This document shows, piece after piece, positions 1 to 9,416 of a stretch of DNA of 64,000 nucleotides. Position 1 is the stretch's first letter; every line of letters begins with the position of its first letter. The DNA is from Leguminivora glycinivorella (Eukaryota > Arthropoda > Insecta > Lepidoptera > Tortricidae). Where the stretch lies: positions 5,766,001-5,830,000 of the forward strand of contig NC_062996.1 in assembly GCF_023078275.1 (NCBI RefSeq). The letters are read 5' to 3'. A model generated the notes under the pieces. The model worked only from the letters and a program-made list of their open reading frames with translations, had not been told where the DNA came from and searched no databases. The position numbers and the translations under genes are program-made.

Positions 1-80
1 GTCAAACAAGTATATTTTAATTTTTATATTTGTATGTTTCTTTTACCGATACTAAGTAAATTTTATTTTAGAATTTATTA

Positions 81-222
81 TCTGTGTCTGTTTGTTTGTC
101 TTTCACGGCAAAACGGAGCGACGAATTGACGTGATTAGGTGGAGGTAGTTGAAGGGATGGAGAGTGACATAAGCTACTTTTTGTCTCTTTCTAACGCGAG
201 CGAAGCCGCGGGAAAAAGCTAG
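81..222 (+). mobile_element. 5'-truncated non-autonomous Helitron (HelA)
   Basis: Same sequence as the fuller copies at 17832, 20106, 23746 and 53564: a TGTTTGTTTGTC block, CACGGCAAAACGGAGCGACG, then a GC-rich hairpin around GCGAAGC (200-206) about 12 bases before the terminal CTAG, followed by T. A 3' hairpin plus CTRR end inserted before T is the Helitron signature. The 5' TC end is missing here. No coding capacity; it would have been mobilised by an autonomous Helitron elsewhere. Confidence 0.7.
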
Positions 223-329
223 TGATATAATAATTGAAAGTTGATTTGTATATTTTCCAATATAACAATCGAAAAGTATGAATATTGTTAGTAAAGACAT
301 CCATCAATTTATTCAATAAATACATCAAA

Positions 330-590
330 CAAACAAAAACATGATAAAACTACTTAAAACTAAATATCTAACCTACTTATAAATAAAAAATTTGGCCTAA
401 ATCGCCGTCAATGGGCAAGGTACCCAGAAGGCTGGCAGCATTTCCACGCTGTATAGCGATACTTATACGTTGCTCAAAATACTGGCCAGCCCTCTGGTTG
501 CCTGAGGTCTTTATTAGGCGAGATGACAAATGTTTATACAAATGACGGGCACTGGGCCCCCATGGCCCCAAGGTCTCAACGCCTAAAGTA
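330..590 (-). pseudogene. Non-LTR retrotransposon fragment, RT C-terminus
   Basis: Read on the minus strand from about 585, the frame gives VETLGPWGPSARHLYKHLSS, later RISIAIQRGNAASLLGTLP, then stop and AT-rich 3' sequence. The LGPWGP...IQRGNAAS(V/L)(L/M)GT(L/M)P signature is one I recognise from the extreme C-terminus of LINE reverse transcriptase ORFs; the clade is uncertain. Only the last 60 or so codons survive, as expected for 5'-truncated integration. Related ends lie at 790, 37694, 38168, 41640, 50090 and 58478. Confidence 0.7.
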
Positions 591-609
591 AAGACTAAAA
601 TCTTATTCG

Positions 610-1025
610 AACATTAAATGGTTTAATACTTTAATATATAACATAATAAAACATTAGGGACATAAAATTATCTTACAACAAAACTAACTATTAAATCTAA
701 AATTAAACTTAAAATAAAATAAAATAAAAATTAAATTAAACTAAATAAAACTAAAATTAAACTAAAGTAAATCTAAAAACGGCCCCTGTGGCATAGTACC
801 GAAGACGCTGGCAGCATTTCCTCGCTGGATTGTCAAGCTAATACGCTGAGCGAGGAAGCTGCCAGCTCTTCGGTCGCCGTTGTCTCTTCGATAAGTCCTT
901 GAAGAGACTCAGAGCGCCAGGGCCCCTTGGACCAAGGGTCTCGACGCCGAATGGAATAAAAATATATTCGGCGCCGAGACCGCTGTATTTTCCTACCTTT
1001 ATTTTCTCGGCCGCCTCTGCTGCTG
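610..1025 (-). pseudogene. Second LINE RT C-terminus, frameshifted
   Basis: Minus-strand coding covers about 785-1000. One frame reads GAEYIFIPFGVETLGPRGPG and ALSLFKDLSKR, then near 870 the homology moves to another frame, giving GSFLAQRISLTIQRGNAAS and FGTMPQG. A single indel therefore separates two parts of one ORF. The AT-rich 3' UTR (runs of AAATTAAA-type words) fills 610-780. It abuts the previous LINE end in the same orientation and closely matches the copy at 37694-37885, including the GGCGCCGAGACCGCTGTA segment. Confidence 0.7.
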
Positions 1026-1750
1026 CCGCTGCCCTCACAGAGGTTCGGTGGAGATTTATATACAACCTGTTTTTATTGAATTCCGTTAACTTTAAGGGAA
1101 GGTTCTTTAGATCAAATATAATTAATTTATCTAAGAAACTAGCGTCTTAACTCTTACGGTTATCGAGTTATTAAAAAAATAAAGATAATTACTGAACACG
1201 TGTGTGACAACCTTTACCAATTCCTAATGTTATTTTATTTGTTTTGACATGTGCCGTCAACCACTTGACACTAACTTGAATGTTGTTCATAAGGGTCTCT
1301 CACACTAATAAATTCATTTATTATGTATGAAAATGATGAATTTTTTTTTGCGAATTTAACTAAAAGTGATATACAGGGTGGTTCCTGATAATGAACCTAG
1401 CTACTTGTCGAATTTAATGGAAAACAAAAACAACACGGTGTATACAAACATTTTCTTCAGTTCTCCGAAGTCTATACAATTTAAAAATCGCGATATTAAA
1501 CCGCACGCTTTACGCCAATGCAGGTACCGTATCAATAAACTGAGTAAACTAACTTTAAGTCCAAAATTGATCTCTAATTACACTGGCACAAGGTATCATT
1601 CCACACAAGAAGAACTTAAGTTCCACAGTAAGGCTTTTTGATTAAATCTGTATTTGTAGTTGTTGAATCAATGGCACTAAGCAACGGTGCTTCCTTGCCA
1701 AGTTTAGCGCGCAAGTATAGTCTTGCAAAAAAAGAGTATACTTAAATTAA
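1026..1750. other. No gene recognised
   Basis: AT-rich sequence. An open frame at 1366-1641 has no recognisable motif and starts in an ACAGGGTGG-type word common at repeat ends, so I do not call it a gene. Confidence 0.4.
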
Positions 1751-2340
1751 AAAACCGACCAAGAGCGTGTCGGGCCACGCTCAGTGTAGGGTTCCGTAGT
1801 TTTTCGTATTTTTCTCAAAAACTACTGAACCTATCAAGTTCAAAATAATTTTCCTAGAAAGTCTTTATAAAGTTCTACTTTTGTGATTTTTTTCATATTT
1901 TTTAAACATATGGTTCAAAAGTTAGAGGGGGGGGACGCACTTTTTTTTCCTTTAGGAGCGATTATTTCCAAAAATATTAATATTATCAAAAAACGATTTT
2001 AGTAAACCCTTATTCATTTTTAAATACCTATCCAACGATATATCACACGTTGAGGTTGGAATAAAAAAAAAAATATCAGCCCCCACTTTACATGTAGGGG
2101 GGGTACCCTAATAAAACATTTTTTCCATTTTTTATTTTTGCACTTTGTTGGCGTGATTGATATACATATTGGTACCAAATTTCAGCTTTCTAGTGCTTAC
2201 GGTTACTGAGATTATCCGCGGACGGACGGACGGACGGACGGACGGACGGACGGACGGACTGACGGACGGACGGACGGACGGACGGACAGACAGACATGGC
2301 GAAACTATAAGGGTTCCTAGTTGACTACGGAACCCTAAAA
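1751..2340 (+). repeat. RepA copy 1 with (CGGA)n
   Basis: Dispersed element seen eight times. It opens with CCGACCAAGAGCGTGTCGGG, soon followed by AGGGTTCCGTAG, and ends with CTACGGAACCCT, so the last segment is an inverted repeat of the head. Constant internal landmarks are a G tract after AAAAGTTAGA, a CCCCACTTTACATGTAGGGG palindrome, and a (CGGA)n microsatellite directly before GACAGACATGGCGAAACTA. This copy has the longest CGGA run (about 17 units, 2219-2290). Non-coding; mobility class unknown. Confidence 0.8.
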
Positions 2341-2403
2341 ATGTCGTCCCTTTGAAATCAATGAGTAAACCTTTGAAACGAGACACTACAATGTTGCCAT
2401 TTT

Positions 2404-2785
2404 TAACCCACGACGCATAAACGACGGGGTGTTATAAGTTTGACGTGTCTGTCTGTGTGTGTGTGTCTGTTTGTCTGTCTGCGTGTGTGTCTGTCTGTAG
2501 CATCGTAGCTCCCGAACGGATGAACCGATTTGGATTTAGTTTTATTGTCTGAAAGCTGAGTAAGTGCGTTTTCACATTATCCGATCCGATATCGGATGTA
2601 GGACCGATATCCCATACATTGAAGCCGCCATCTTTGATTTTTGCCTTTGAAATCCTTCCGACATCCGATATCGGATCGGATAATGTGAAAACGCACTAAG
2701 TCGGGAGTTTTCTTAGCCATGTTTCATGAAAATCGGTATACTATGTCGCAGTCGAAGTTTTTTTCAAAATTTTACATACATACAT
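2404..2785 (+). repeat. RepB copy split by MITE-1
   Basis: RepB landmarks are CCCGACGC, GTTATAAGTTTGACGTGTCTG, a TCTG/TGTG microsatellite, GGCATCGTAGCTCCCGAACG, and later CTTAGCCATGTTTCATGAAA. The element is continuous if the MITE at 2564-2696 and one TAA are removed. Nine copies or fragments occur in the window, in both orientations. No coding potential. Confidence 0.8.
2564..2696. mobile_element. MITE-1 copy 1, TAA duplication
   Basis: Hairpin element whose ends are GTGCGTTTTCACATTATCCG and its reverse complement, flanked by TAA at 2561-2563 and 2697-2699. The 133-bp length equals that of the copy at 26809-26941, which is also flanked by TAA. A 3-bp TWA duplication suggests the PIF/Harbinger superfamily (inference). 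Inserted into RepB. Confidence 0.85.
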
Positions 2786-3006
2786 ACACGCCTGTATCCC
2801 ATAAAGGGGTACGCAGAGCACATGAACTACTAAATTTTCAGTGCCGGTGCAAAAAGGGGTTGAAATAAAACGAAATTGTGACATTGCAGTGACAGGTTGC
2901 CAGCCTCTCGCCTACGCCACAATTTAACCCATATCCCACAGTCGACTTCTACGACACCCACGGGAAGAAAGGGGTGGTGAAATTCTTAACCCGGCACCAC
3001 ACGGGC
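2773..3006 (-). repeat. RepC (TATG-tailed retroelement), minus
   Basis: On the minus strand it runs from CACCACCCCTTTCTTCCCGT through a GGCGTAGGCGAGAGGCTGGC block to CTCTGCGTACCCCTTTATGG and a (TGTA)n tail. Other copies are at 17085, 17420, 19446, 20709, 45725 and 46040. The variable 5' end with a fixed tetranucleotide tail fits a SINE or LINE 3' end copied by retrotransposition. Confidence 0.7.
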
Positions 3007-3211
3007 ACAAAATTTTAATTTTGTGGTTAGGTTATGGAGGAGAGTACCTATCCACTATGGGACCGGCAACAAACTGCAAACGACTAGTGACTGGCAAACA
3101 ATACGAAAAGATGAAAGAGTAATATTAAGGGAGGCAGGTTAGCGTTTCGTTGTAGTGAATATATCATCTTGGCTAAGCTAAGTAGTAGAAATATAAATCA
3201 TTACCTTAGCG

Positions 3212-3513
3212 CAGTGGTTCTCAAACTTATTTTCCCATGGAACACTTTTGGAAAGCAAAATATCTGACGGAACCCTTAAATTAAATAAAAAAAAAAAGTT
3301 TATAAAAATCTTTAACATTATAAGTCTTAAACATAATAGTAAAATCTAATGTGAGGTATTACATGAAACTGTTTTTTTACAAGTGGTTGGCGAATCTTTG
3401 GTTTTATGGAAGAGAGTTGAAGTCGCATGTCAGTCAACCAAAATTCACACGGAGCCCCCAGAGAGGTTTTGTGGAGCCCTAGGGGTCCGCGGAGCACACT
3501 TTGAGTATGGCTG
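3212..3513. mobile_element. hAT-type MITE with 8-bp TSD
   Basis: Starts CAGTGGTTCTCAAACTT and ends with an imperfect inverse (reverse complement CAGCCATACTCAAAGTG). It is flanked by the direct repeat CCTTAGCG at 3204-3211 and 3514-3521. CAGNGGTTCTCAA termini with an 8-bp duplication are characteristic of hAT elements. 302 bp, non-coding. Confidence 0.85.
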
Positions 3514-3557
3514 CCTTAGCGTAATTAACGAAAGAACAAAATGAACATGTTTAATTC

Positions 3558-3724
3558 ATTAATTTTTATTAAGCAGAAACGTCTGCTAACGATTCTAAAC
3601 ATTTTTATATTAAAGGAAAATTAAATTTTTCCAGGTACTTTTTTTTTCCTTTAATATAAAAATGTTTAGAATCTCAGTAACCGTTAGCACTAGAAACGTT
3701 TCTGAAATTTAATAAAAATTAATT
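3558..3724. mobile_element. Fold-back element
   Basis: Long imperfect inverted repeat: the left arm (3558-3624) contains GATTCTAAACATTTTTATAT, the right arm its complement within 3639-3724, separated by about 15 bases. Part of the arm, TCCTTTAATATAAAAATGTTT, recurs after the tRNA-like sequence at 3960-4000, so the two are related. Confidence 0.65.
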
Positions 3725-3885
3725 TAGTATGGGTTAGCACATTGTTACTGGTGAATTCTCAATATAACTTGAGACTCCAGTGCCGTTGCAAGATGTAATA
3801 GTCTGTCGGTAGATGGCGCTAGACGTCACCCCAAGACGTGTGTACAAAAAGGAAAGGCATGGAAGGATTTGCGAAGTCCGGCGTG

Positions 3886-3958
3886 GCTTCCGTAGCTCAA
3901 TTGGTAAGAGCATTGCACGGATTGCAAAAATGGTGCGGGTTCAAGTCCCGCCGGAAGC
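3886..3958 (+). tRNA. tRNA-like sequence, probably SINE head or pseudogene
   Basis: 73 bases with a perfect 7-bp acceptor stem (GCTTCCG/CGGAAGC), a D arm with A-box word TAGCTCAATTGG, and a perfect T arm GCGGG-TTCAAGT-CCCGC holding the B box. The anticodon arm does not fold canonically: the predicted loop lacks U33, and the best stem is TTGCA-CGGAT-TGCAA with a 5-base loop. An AT-rich segment shared with the fold-back at 3558 follows at once. I infer a tRNA-derived repeat, not a working tRNA; polymerase III transcription remains possible. Confidence 0.5.
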
Positions 3959-4144
3959 GTAAATTTTTCCATTTTTTCCTTTAATATAAAAATGTTTAAT
4001 TCATGGCGTGTTAACTTAAATTACTTTCATTTGTATGCACATTGTTAGAATGTTACTATTATTAGCGCTGTGATTATATCATCAAGTTTAACTGTGGCGC
4101 TTTCAACAAAAAGGTACCACTTTACTGTTAAGGTTGGTTTTCAA

Positions 4145-4190
4145 TGAAAAGTATGCTTGTTTGCCACCGGCGTAGTATAAAAAAAAAGTT
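4145..4190 (+). repeat. LINE 3' tip
   Basis: CTTGTTTGCCACCGGCGTAG followed by TATAAAAAAAA matches the 3' ends of the LINE copies at 48424-48560 and (minus) 14684-14924. Confidence 0.5.
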
Positions 4191-4388
4191 GATAGAAATA
4201 GTGCCTTATTGAAAGTCAACAATAACAACGCTCAAAAATATTCAGTCTTATTTCTAGAGCCATAGCGTGTTTAGATATTTATGCAGCCTTCTTTTTGTAC
4301 AGTTTGGGCTTTTTTGTAAACTTACCTCAAAAATTAGCTCTAAATACGATATATTATACAAGGTTAAATTTATTATTCTCCACTACCT

Positions 4389-4530
4389 AGGTTGTCTGGA
4401 AGAGATCGCTCTTTAGCGATAAGACCGCCTCTTGTTTTACCTCTTAAGTTGTTGTTTATACTTGCTATGTTGTTTCGTGTATTGAGGTGTGCAATAAAGA
4501 GTATTTGTATTGTATTGTATTATACAATTA
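4389..4530 (+). repeat. LINE 3' end with (TATTG)n-like tail
   Basis: Contains GGTTGTCTGGAAGAGATCGC, CTTTAGCGATAAGACCGCCT, AATAAAGAGTAT and a TTGTATTGTATTG tail. Its sister at 10217-10365 has the same blocks and sits between 13-bp duplications, which proves target-primed insertion for the family. Only the 3' UTR is present. Confidence 0.7.
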
Positions 4531-4775
4531 TTCTATCCAGATCTAATTTCCGGCGTTATTTAAGTTCGAACCAATTAGTATTTCATTTTGATGAAATATT
4601 TACGATTCAAGATCATAATTTATAGGTAAAATTTAACATCCAGAATAAGATATCTAGTGAAAATTTCTATGAAATTACTTTTGCACTCTTGTGGATAAAG
4701 TGACATTTTGCTGTCCGTTTTCGAATAATCACGAGGACCTTTACCAGTTGGTATAGTAAAAACATACAGGGTGAA

Positions 4776-5018
4776 ATGAAAAGCCGCTTTTAAACTTTGC
4801 ATATAGTGACTTTTGAGGTTATAATGAACAACTTTAATTATGAGGCCATAGCTGAAATCGCGAAAAAAAAAAATTCGGCGTTTCCATAGAAATGAGCGCC
4901 ATCATGACAGTCGAAATGTATGTAAGCCAATTATTTTTTGAGATTTCAACATTGATTTGAATAAAAGTTGTTCATTATGACCTCAAATGTCACTATGCAA
5001 AGTTTGAACGGTCCTTTT
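4776..5018. mobile_element. MITE-4 copy 1
   Basis: Inverted arms of about 47 bp: AAACTTTGCATATAGTGACT then TTTGAGGTTATAATGAACAA on the left (4789-4835), complement at 4972-5008. A second copy, split by a LINE, lies at 9988-10398. Non-coding. Confidence 0.75.
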
Positions 5019-5350
5019 AAATTAAATTAAATTAAATTAAATTAAATTAAATTAAATTAAATTAAATTAAATTAAATTAAATTAAATTAAATTAAATTAA
5101 ATTAAATTAAATTAAATTAAATTAAATTAAATTAAATTAAATTAAATTAAATTAAATTAAATTAAATTAAATTAAATTAAATTAAATTAAATTAAATTAA
5201 ATTAAATTTTAAATTAAATTAAATTAAATTAAATTAAATTAAATTAAATTAAATTAAATTAAATTAAATTAAATTAAATTAAATTAAATTAAATTACATT
5301 AAATTAAATTAAATTACATTAAATTAAATTAAATTACATTAAATTAAATT
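5018..5350. repeat. (AAATT)n microsatellite
   Basis: About 330 bp of near-perfect pentanucleotide repeat with one phase break near 5207 and occasional AAATTAC units toward the right end. It directly joins the 3' end of a minus-strand LINE (5351-5465), so it is best read as an expanded LINE tail. Confidence 0.9.
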
Positions 5351-5465
5351 TCATTTATTTCAAGCTCATGGCTCATAAGATGTTAGTTATGTACAATAAT
5401 ACTTAAAAACTATGTTAGTAATACAATAAACAACTTATATAAATGGTACACCGTTACTGGGCTTT
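5351..5465 (-). repeat. LINE 3' end
   Basis: On the minus strand it ends CTTGAAATAAATGAAATTT followed directly by the AATTT repeat. An AATAAA-like signal just before a simple-repeat tail is usual for insect non-LTR elements. Confidence 0.5.
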
Positions 5466-6003
5466 TTAGGGTTCCGTAGTCAACTAGGAACCCTTATAGT
5501 TTCGCCATGTCTGTCTGTCCGTCCGTCCGTCCGTCCGTCCGTCCGCGGATAATCTCAGTAACCGTTAGCATTAGAAAGCTGAAATTTGGTACCAATATGT
5601 ATATCAATCACGCCGACAAAGTGGTAAAATAAAAAGTGGAAAAAAATGTTTTGTTAGGGTACCCCTCCTACATGTAAAGTGGGGACTGTTTTTTTTATTC
5701 CAACCCCAACGTGTGATATATTGTTGGATAGGTATTTAAAAATGAATAAGGGTTCACAATAATCGTTTTTAATAATATTAATATTTTCGGAAATAATCGC
5801 TCCTAAAGGAAAAAAAAAGTGTGTCTCCTCTAACTTTTGAACCATATGTTTAAAAAATATGAAAAAAAAATCACAAAAGTACAGCTTTATAAAGGTGAAG
5901 GAAAATTGTTTTGAACTTGATAGGTTCAGTAGTTTTTGAGAAAAATACGGAAAACTACAGAACCCTACACTGAGCGTGGCCCGACACGCTCTTGGCCGGT
6001 TTT
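5466..6003 (-). repeat. RepA copy 2
   Basis: Same landmarks as the copy at 1751 in reverse: AGGGTTCCGTAGTCAACTAG first, (CGTC)n, then ACACGCTCTTGGCCGGTTTT last. A short CGTC run (about 6 units). Confidence 0.8.
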
Positions 6004-6020
6004 ATTTCATCGCGTATATT

Positions 6021-6077
6021 TTTAACCCCCGACGCAAAAACGAAGGGGTGTTATAAGTTTGACGTGTCTGTCTGTCC

Positions 6078-6135
<58 letters not shown>

Positions 6136-6205
6136 GTGTGTGTCTGTCTGTGGCATCGTAGCGCCCGAATGGATGAACCGATTTAGATTTATTACTATTA
6201 TACCT
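6021..6205 (+). repeat. RepB copy, truncated
   Basis: Starts AACCCCCGACGCAAAAACGA and carries a long (TCTG)n run (about 6067-6160), ending after GGATGAACCGATTTAGATTT. All overlapping open frames on both strands here are translations of the microsatellite. Confidence 0.75.
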
Positions 6206-6395
6206 TATTTCCTGGTGGCTTTGCCCACCATTGTTGATGGTAAGGCCTTTCGTCTCTGTCCTTGAAGCGCAAGCGCAGGTCAGTGGTTCGAATAAGAGCA
6301 AAGAGACGCTGCGGCGTTACTGCTGATACTCGATTTATACTTGAAGATTTCTCGAACGCAAGTCACTTGGCTAATACATATGTCGAATAACCTTT
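6206..6395. other. Unclassified; related to 7186-7245
   Basis: The words GTGGTTCGAATAAGAGCAAA and TCCTTGAAGCG recur in altered form at 7186-7245 next to another RepB copy, so the two sites share an old repeat. No gene. Confidence 0.3.
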
Positions 6396-6500
6396 TACTC
6401 ATACTCATACTCATTTATTTGTAAAGCCATTTTTTGTCATGATTTGGTTTAAAAGTATTACAATTACTACAGTACAACATTCACATAAAAAATGTATAAT
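6396..6500 (-). repeat. Possible LINE tail with (ATACTC)n
   Basis: A short (ATACTC) run followed by ATTTATTTGTAAAGCC suggests a minus-strand LINE tail. A similar ATACTCATACTCAC stretch occurs near 27035. Weak evidence. Confidence 0.3.
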
Positions 6501-6509
6501 ATATTTTTA

Positions 6510-6915
6510 GGGTTCCGTACCTCAAAAGGAAAAAACGGAACCCTTATAGGATCACTTTGTTGTCCGTCTGTCCGTCCGTCCGTCCGTCTGTCAAGACCCT
6601 TTTTCTCAGGAACGCGTGGAGGTATGAAGCTGAAATTTATATCAATTACTCAGGTCTACTGTCCCTTGAAGCTGTGAAAAAATCAAACTTCTAAGCCAAC
6701 GCAATCAAAAGATACAGCCGTTTATGCCGCAAATTTTCGACACTTGCAAGGGAATCAAAACCTACAGGGTGCTTCCCGTGAACTCAGAATCTTGAAATTT
6801 GGTACGAAGCAACGTCTTATAGCATAGATAAAGGAAAAATTACGAAAACCATAAATTTTTAATTTTGTACGGAACCCTCGGTGCGCGAGTCCGACTCGCA
6901 CATGGCCGGTTTTTT
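6510..6915. repeat. RepA-like element, variant
   Basis: Starts AGGGTTCCGTACCTCAAAAG and ends with GTACGGAACCCTCGG plus GCGAGTCCGACTCGCAC and GGCCGGTTTTT. The plan is that of RepA (inverted GGGTTCCGTA ends, internal (CGTC)n, GGCCGGTTTT outside) but the interior differs. A separate subfamily with one copy here. Confidence 0.7.
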
Positions 6916-6960
6916 TTTATTCAATAAAAAATCGTTCTAAGTAAAAATTCGTCAAAGGTA

Positions 6961-7165
6961 ATTTTTAACTCCCGACGCGAAAACGACGGAGTGTTATAAG
7001 TTTGACGTGTCTGTCTGTATGTGTGTGTGTCTGTCTGTGGCATCATAGCTCCCGAACGGATGAACCGATTTCGATTTAGTTTTTTTTGTTTGAAAGCTGA
7101 ATTTGTCGGGAGTGTTCTTAGCCATGTTACATGAAAATCGGTCCACTATTTTTCAAAATTTTAAT
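6961..7165 (+). repeat. RepB copy
   Basis: Nearly complete but with a very short TCTG/TGTG run, from CCCGACGCGAAAACGACGGA to GTTACATGAAAATCGGTCCA. Confidence 0.75.
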
Positions 7166-7245
7166 TTTTAATAATTATAATTACTGTCCTTGAAAAGCGT
7201 GGGGTAGGCTAGTGATTCGAATAAGAGCAAAAACAGCTTGGGGTG

Positions 7246-7930
7246 ATATTTAGTGTACCTAATTTTATTAGAGGTGTTTACTAACTTCACATTTCACTTA
7301 AAACCAATTTAATATCGATTCCCTAAACTGATCCAATCGGGAATAAACCCACTTTTCTCATATCAGCTGTTAGTTAATTGATTGTTTTTTTTTATTAATC
7401 TTGACGCCAGCCCTATAACAATGGTAACGCATCTGTCGCGTTGCCGCTCTGCGTACGCCATGCTAGGGTTGCCAACTTTATCCTGTAGCGTATCAATGTA
7501 CTAATATTGGTACAAATTATGTTTGATGAAATTTTAAAAATTATGTTTATCATTAAAATATGTTATTTGCTTTTTTCTCATATTTTATATAATTTCTTCT
7601 TCATGTTGACTTTATTATTGTCACCGATGATGTTAAGTATATTGCCTAGAGCTAGGATTCATTTATAATTTTTAATAATTATTATTTAGTTGATCAATTC
7701 TTGTTTACATTGTCACATTTTGCGAAAATAAGTATATATTTTATATTCTATGTCACAACCGAAGTTTACTTACACTTATGTAGGTATATATTTACCTGTT
7801 ACTCAGAATAGAATTGGAATAACATTGCTAACTACGAGAGTCAAATTTACACATTAAATTTACTGAAATGCTCGGCTTTAAATTATAAGGGATGCCAGTC
7901 TGTGTGATCCTCAACATAAATTACCCGAAA
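7246..7930. other. AT-rich, nothing recognised
   Basis: No long frame, RNA gene or obvious repeat pair. The stretch at 8020-8070 just beyond it (TTCTAGTCAAAGCAGCTTCT) recurs at 63860-63910, so an unnamed repeat begins nearby. Confidence 0.4.
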
Positions 7931-8110
7931 AACGATTCGGGTTCAAAAACTGGTTACGGATGCGAACTGGTTTTGATACGACAACACATCTTGAGTTAGA
8001 CGCAAGCTTCAATTGGCTACTTTCCTTCTAGTCAAAGCAGCTTCTTTTTAAGAGCTGTCAAAATGAATTTGAACGATTTTCTGACATTAAATAAAAAATT
8101 AAGATTAAAA

Positions 8111-8267
8111 AAAACCCCCGACTGCGACATAGTAGACCGATTTTCATGAAACATGGCTAAGAACACTCCCGACTAACTCAGCTTTCTGACAAAGAAAACA
8201 AAATTTAAATCGGTTCATCCGTTCGGGAGCTACGATGCCACAGACAGACACACACACACAGACAGAT

Positions 8268-8308
<41 letters not shown>

Positions 8309-8353
8309 CGTCAAACTTATAACACCCCTTCGTTTTTGCGTCGGGGGTTAAAA
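8111..8353 (-). repeat. RepB copy, minus
   Basis: Full-length inverse copy from CCCCCGACTGCGACATAGTA to TTTTTGCGTCGGGGGTTAAA with a long (CAGA)n run. Confidence 0.8.
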
Positions 8354-8368
8354 TAATTAAAAAAAATA

Positions 8369-8645
8369 GAGTCTGGCTAATGAAATTTGATCCCGAAAAA
8401 ACGTGGAAATTTCAAAAAAATTGGAGCTGGCAACACATTGATAACATGGTTTCTTTTTTATTATTTTTTTACACTTACTTTACTAATTTTTATGGTGTTA
8501 TTCATTATTATTTATAGAATTCGCTGTTGACTTTTACCGAAATTTGTTAAAGTGACAGTTACACTGACAGATGACAATCGATGATATGACATCCAAAGTT
8601 GCTGTTTTAAAAAAATACTGGGTTCAACTTTCATTAACCAGACTC
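8369..8645. mobile_element. MITE-6, TA-flanked
   Basis: 277 bp with ends GAGTCTGGCTAATGAAA and its near-perfect inverse (one mismatch), flanked by TA at 8367-8368 and 8646-8647. TA duplication suggests Tc1/mariner. Non-coding. Confidence 0.75.
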
Positions 8646-8662
8646 TAATAAATAAATAATAA

Positions 8663-9156
8663 TGTAGGGGGGCGGAATGAGACGCCAAGTAGGTACCAGT
8701 GGTTTATTGGTTTTCATACAAACAAATATTATATCATACAAAGTGGGGTACCTAGCTACAAAACATAGGTACTAGTGAGCATAGGGCGGTACGCATCGGC
8801 GTTCTCACCCCTTACTCGGCCCCTCAGGGGATGTCCACTGCAAGTCCAAAGGCCAACCGAGTATGAACTTATGGGCGGGCCGTGTAGACGGTCTCGACCC
8901 GCGCTCATTTAGTGGTTAACCTTGGGGATAGCAGAGGCCGTCTCCCAAGCTAGACCGCTAGCTAGAGAATGACTGATCGGCGGCCTCGCGGCGCCTTTTA
9001 TTACGGTTTCCGCGCCGCCTGCGCTCCCCGCGCCGCTCGGAGTTCTTCACGCCCGCTCGGGTAGATCGGTCCGCTGATCGTGACAGGTAGTGATGTGCGA
9101 GCGAGAAAGTATTCGGATCCGCGCGCTCGCGCGTGATGTTATTTTGTCTCGCTACA
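8663..9156 (-). mobile_element. Probable solo LTR
   Basis: 494 bp, GC-rich in its middle, starting TGTAGG and ending CTACA on the plus strand (TG...CA), flanked by ATAA on each side (8659-8662, 9157-9160). On the minus strand a TATA-like TAATAAAAGG lies mid-element and AATAAACCACTGG about 50 bases from the end, the order expected of an LTR. No internal retrotransposon region or second LTR is present. It interrupts the A/T-rich tail of a SINE1 copy. Confidence 0.65.
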
Positions 9157-9364
9157 ATAATTAATATTGGGGGACACCTTAATACAGATCAACCTAGCCC
9201 CAAACTAAGCAAAGCTTGTACTATAGGTGCTAGGTGACTATATACATACTTATATAGATAAATACATACTTACATACATAGAAAACATCCATGACTCGGG
9301 AACAAATATCTGTGTTCATCACACAAATAAATGCCCTTACCGGGATTCGAACCCGGGACCGCGG
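9157..9364 (-). mobile_element. SINE1, minus, head truncated
   Basis: Matches the SINE1 copies at 20938, 59215 and 62360: GGGGGACACC, CAACCTAGCCCCAAACTAAG, CATAGAAAACATCCATGACT, CCGGGATTCGAACCCGGGAC. The match stops after CCGCGG, so most of the tRNA-like head is lost. Its tail probably continues left of the LTR as AATAAATAATAA. Confidence 0.75.
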
Positions 9365-9416
9365 GTTAAATTTATTTGAAATCGAGTTAAATAACTCGGT
9401 AATTTACTAATAAATA

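Noticed and set aside
6002..6301. 99-codon minus frame rich in TDRQ, and similar SVCL/TDRQ frames at 2132, 6059, 12350, 28290, 29463, 33066 and 55472
   Set aside because: Translations of TCTG/CAGA and CGGA microsatellites inside RepA and RepB.
9301..9364. tRNA-like GGGATTCGAACCCGGGACC (and 21140, 62550) as tRNA genes
   Set aside because: Part of SINE1; only B-box region, attached to a constant SINE body.
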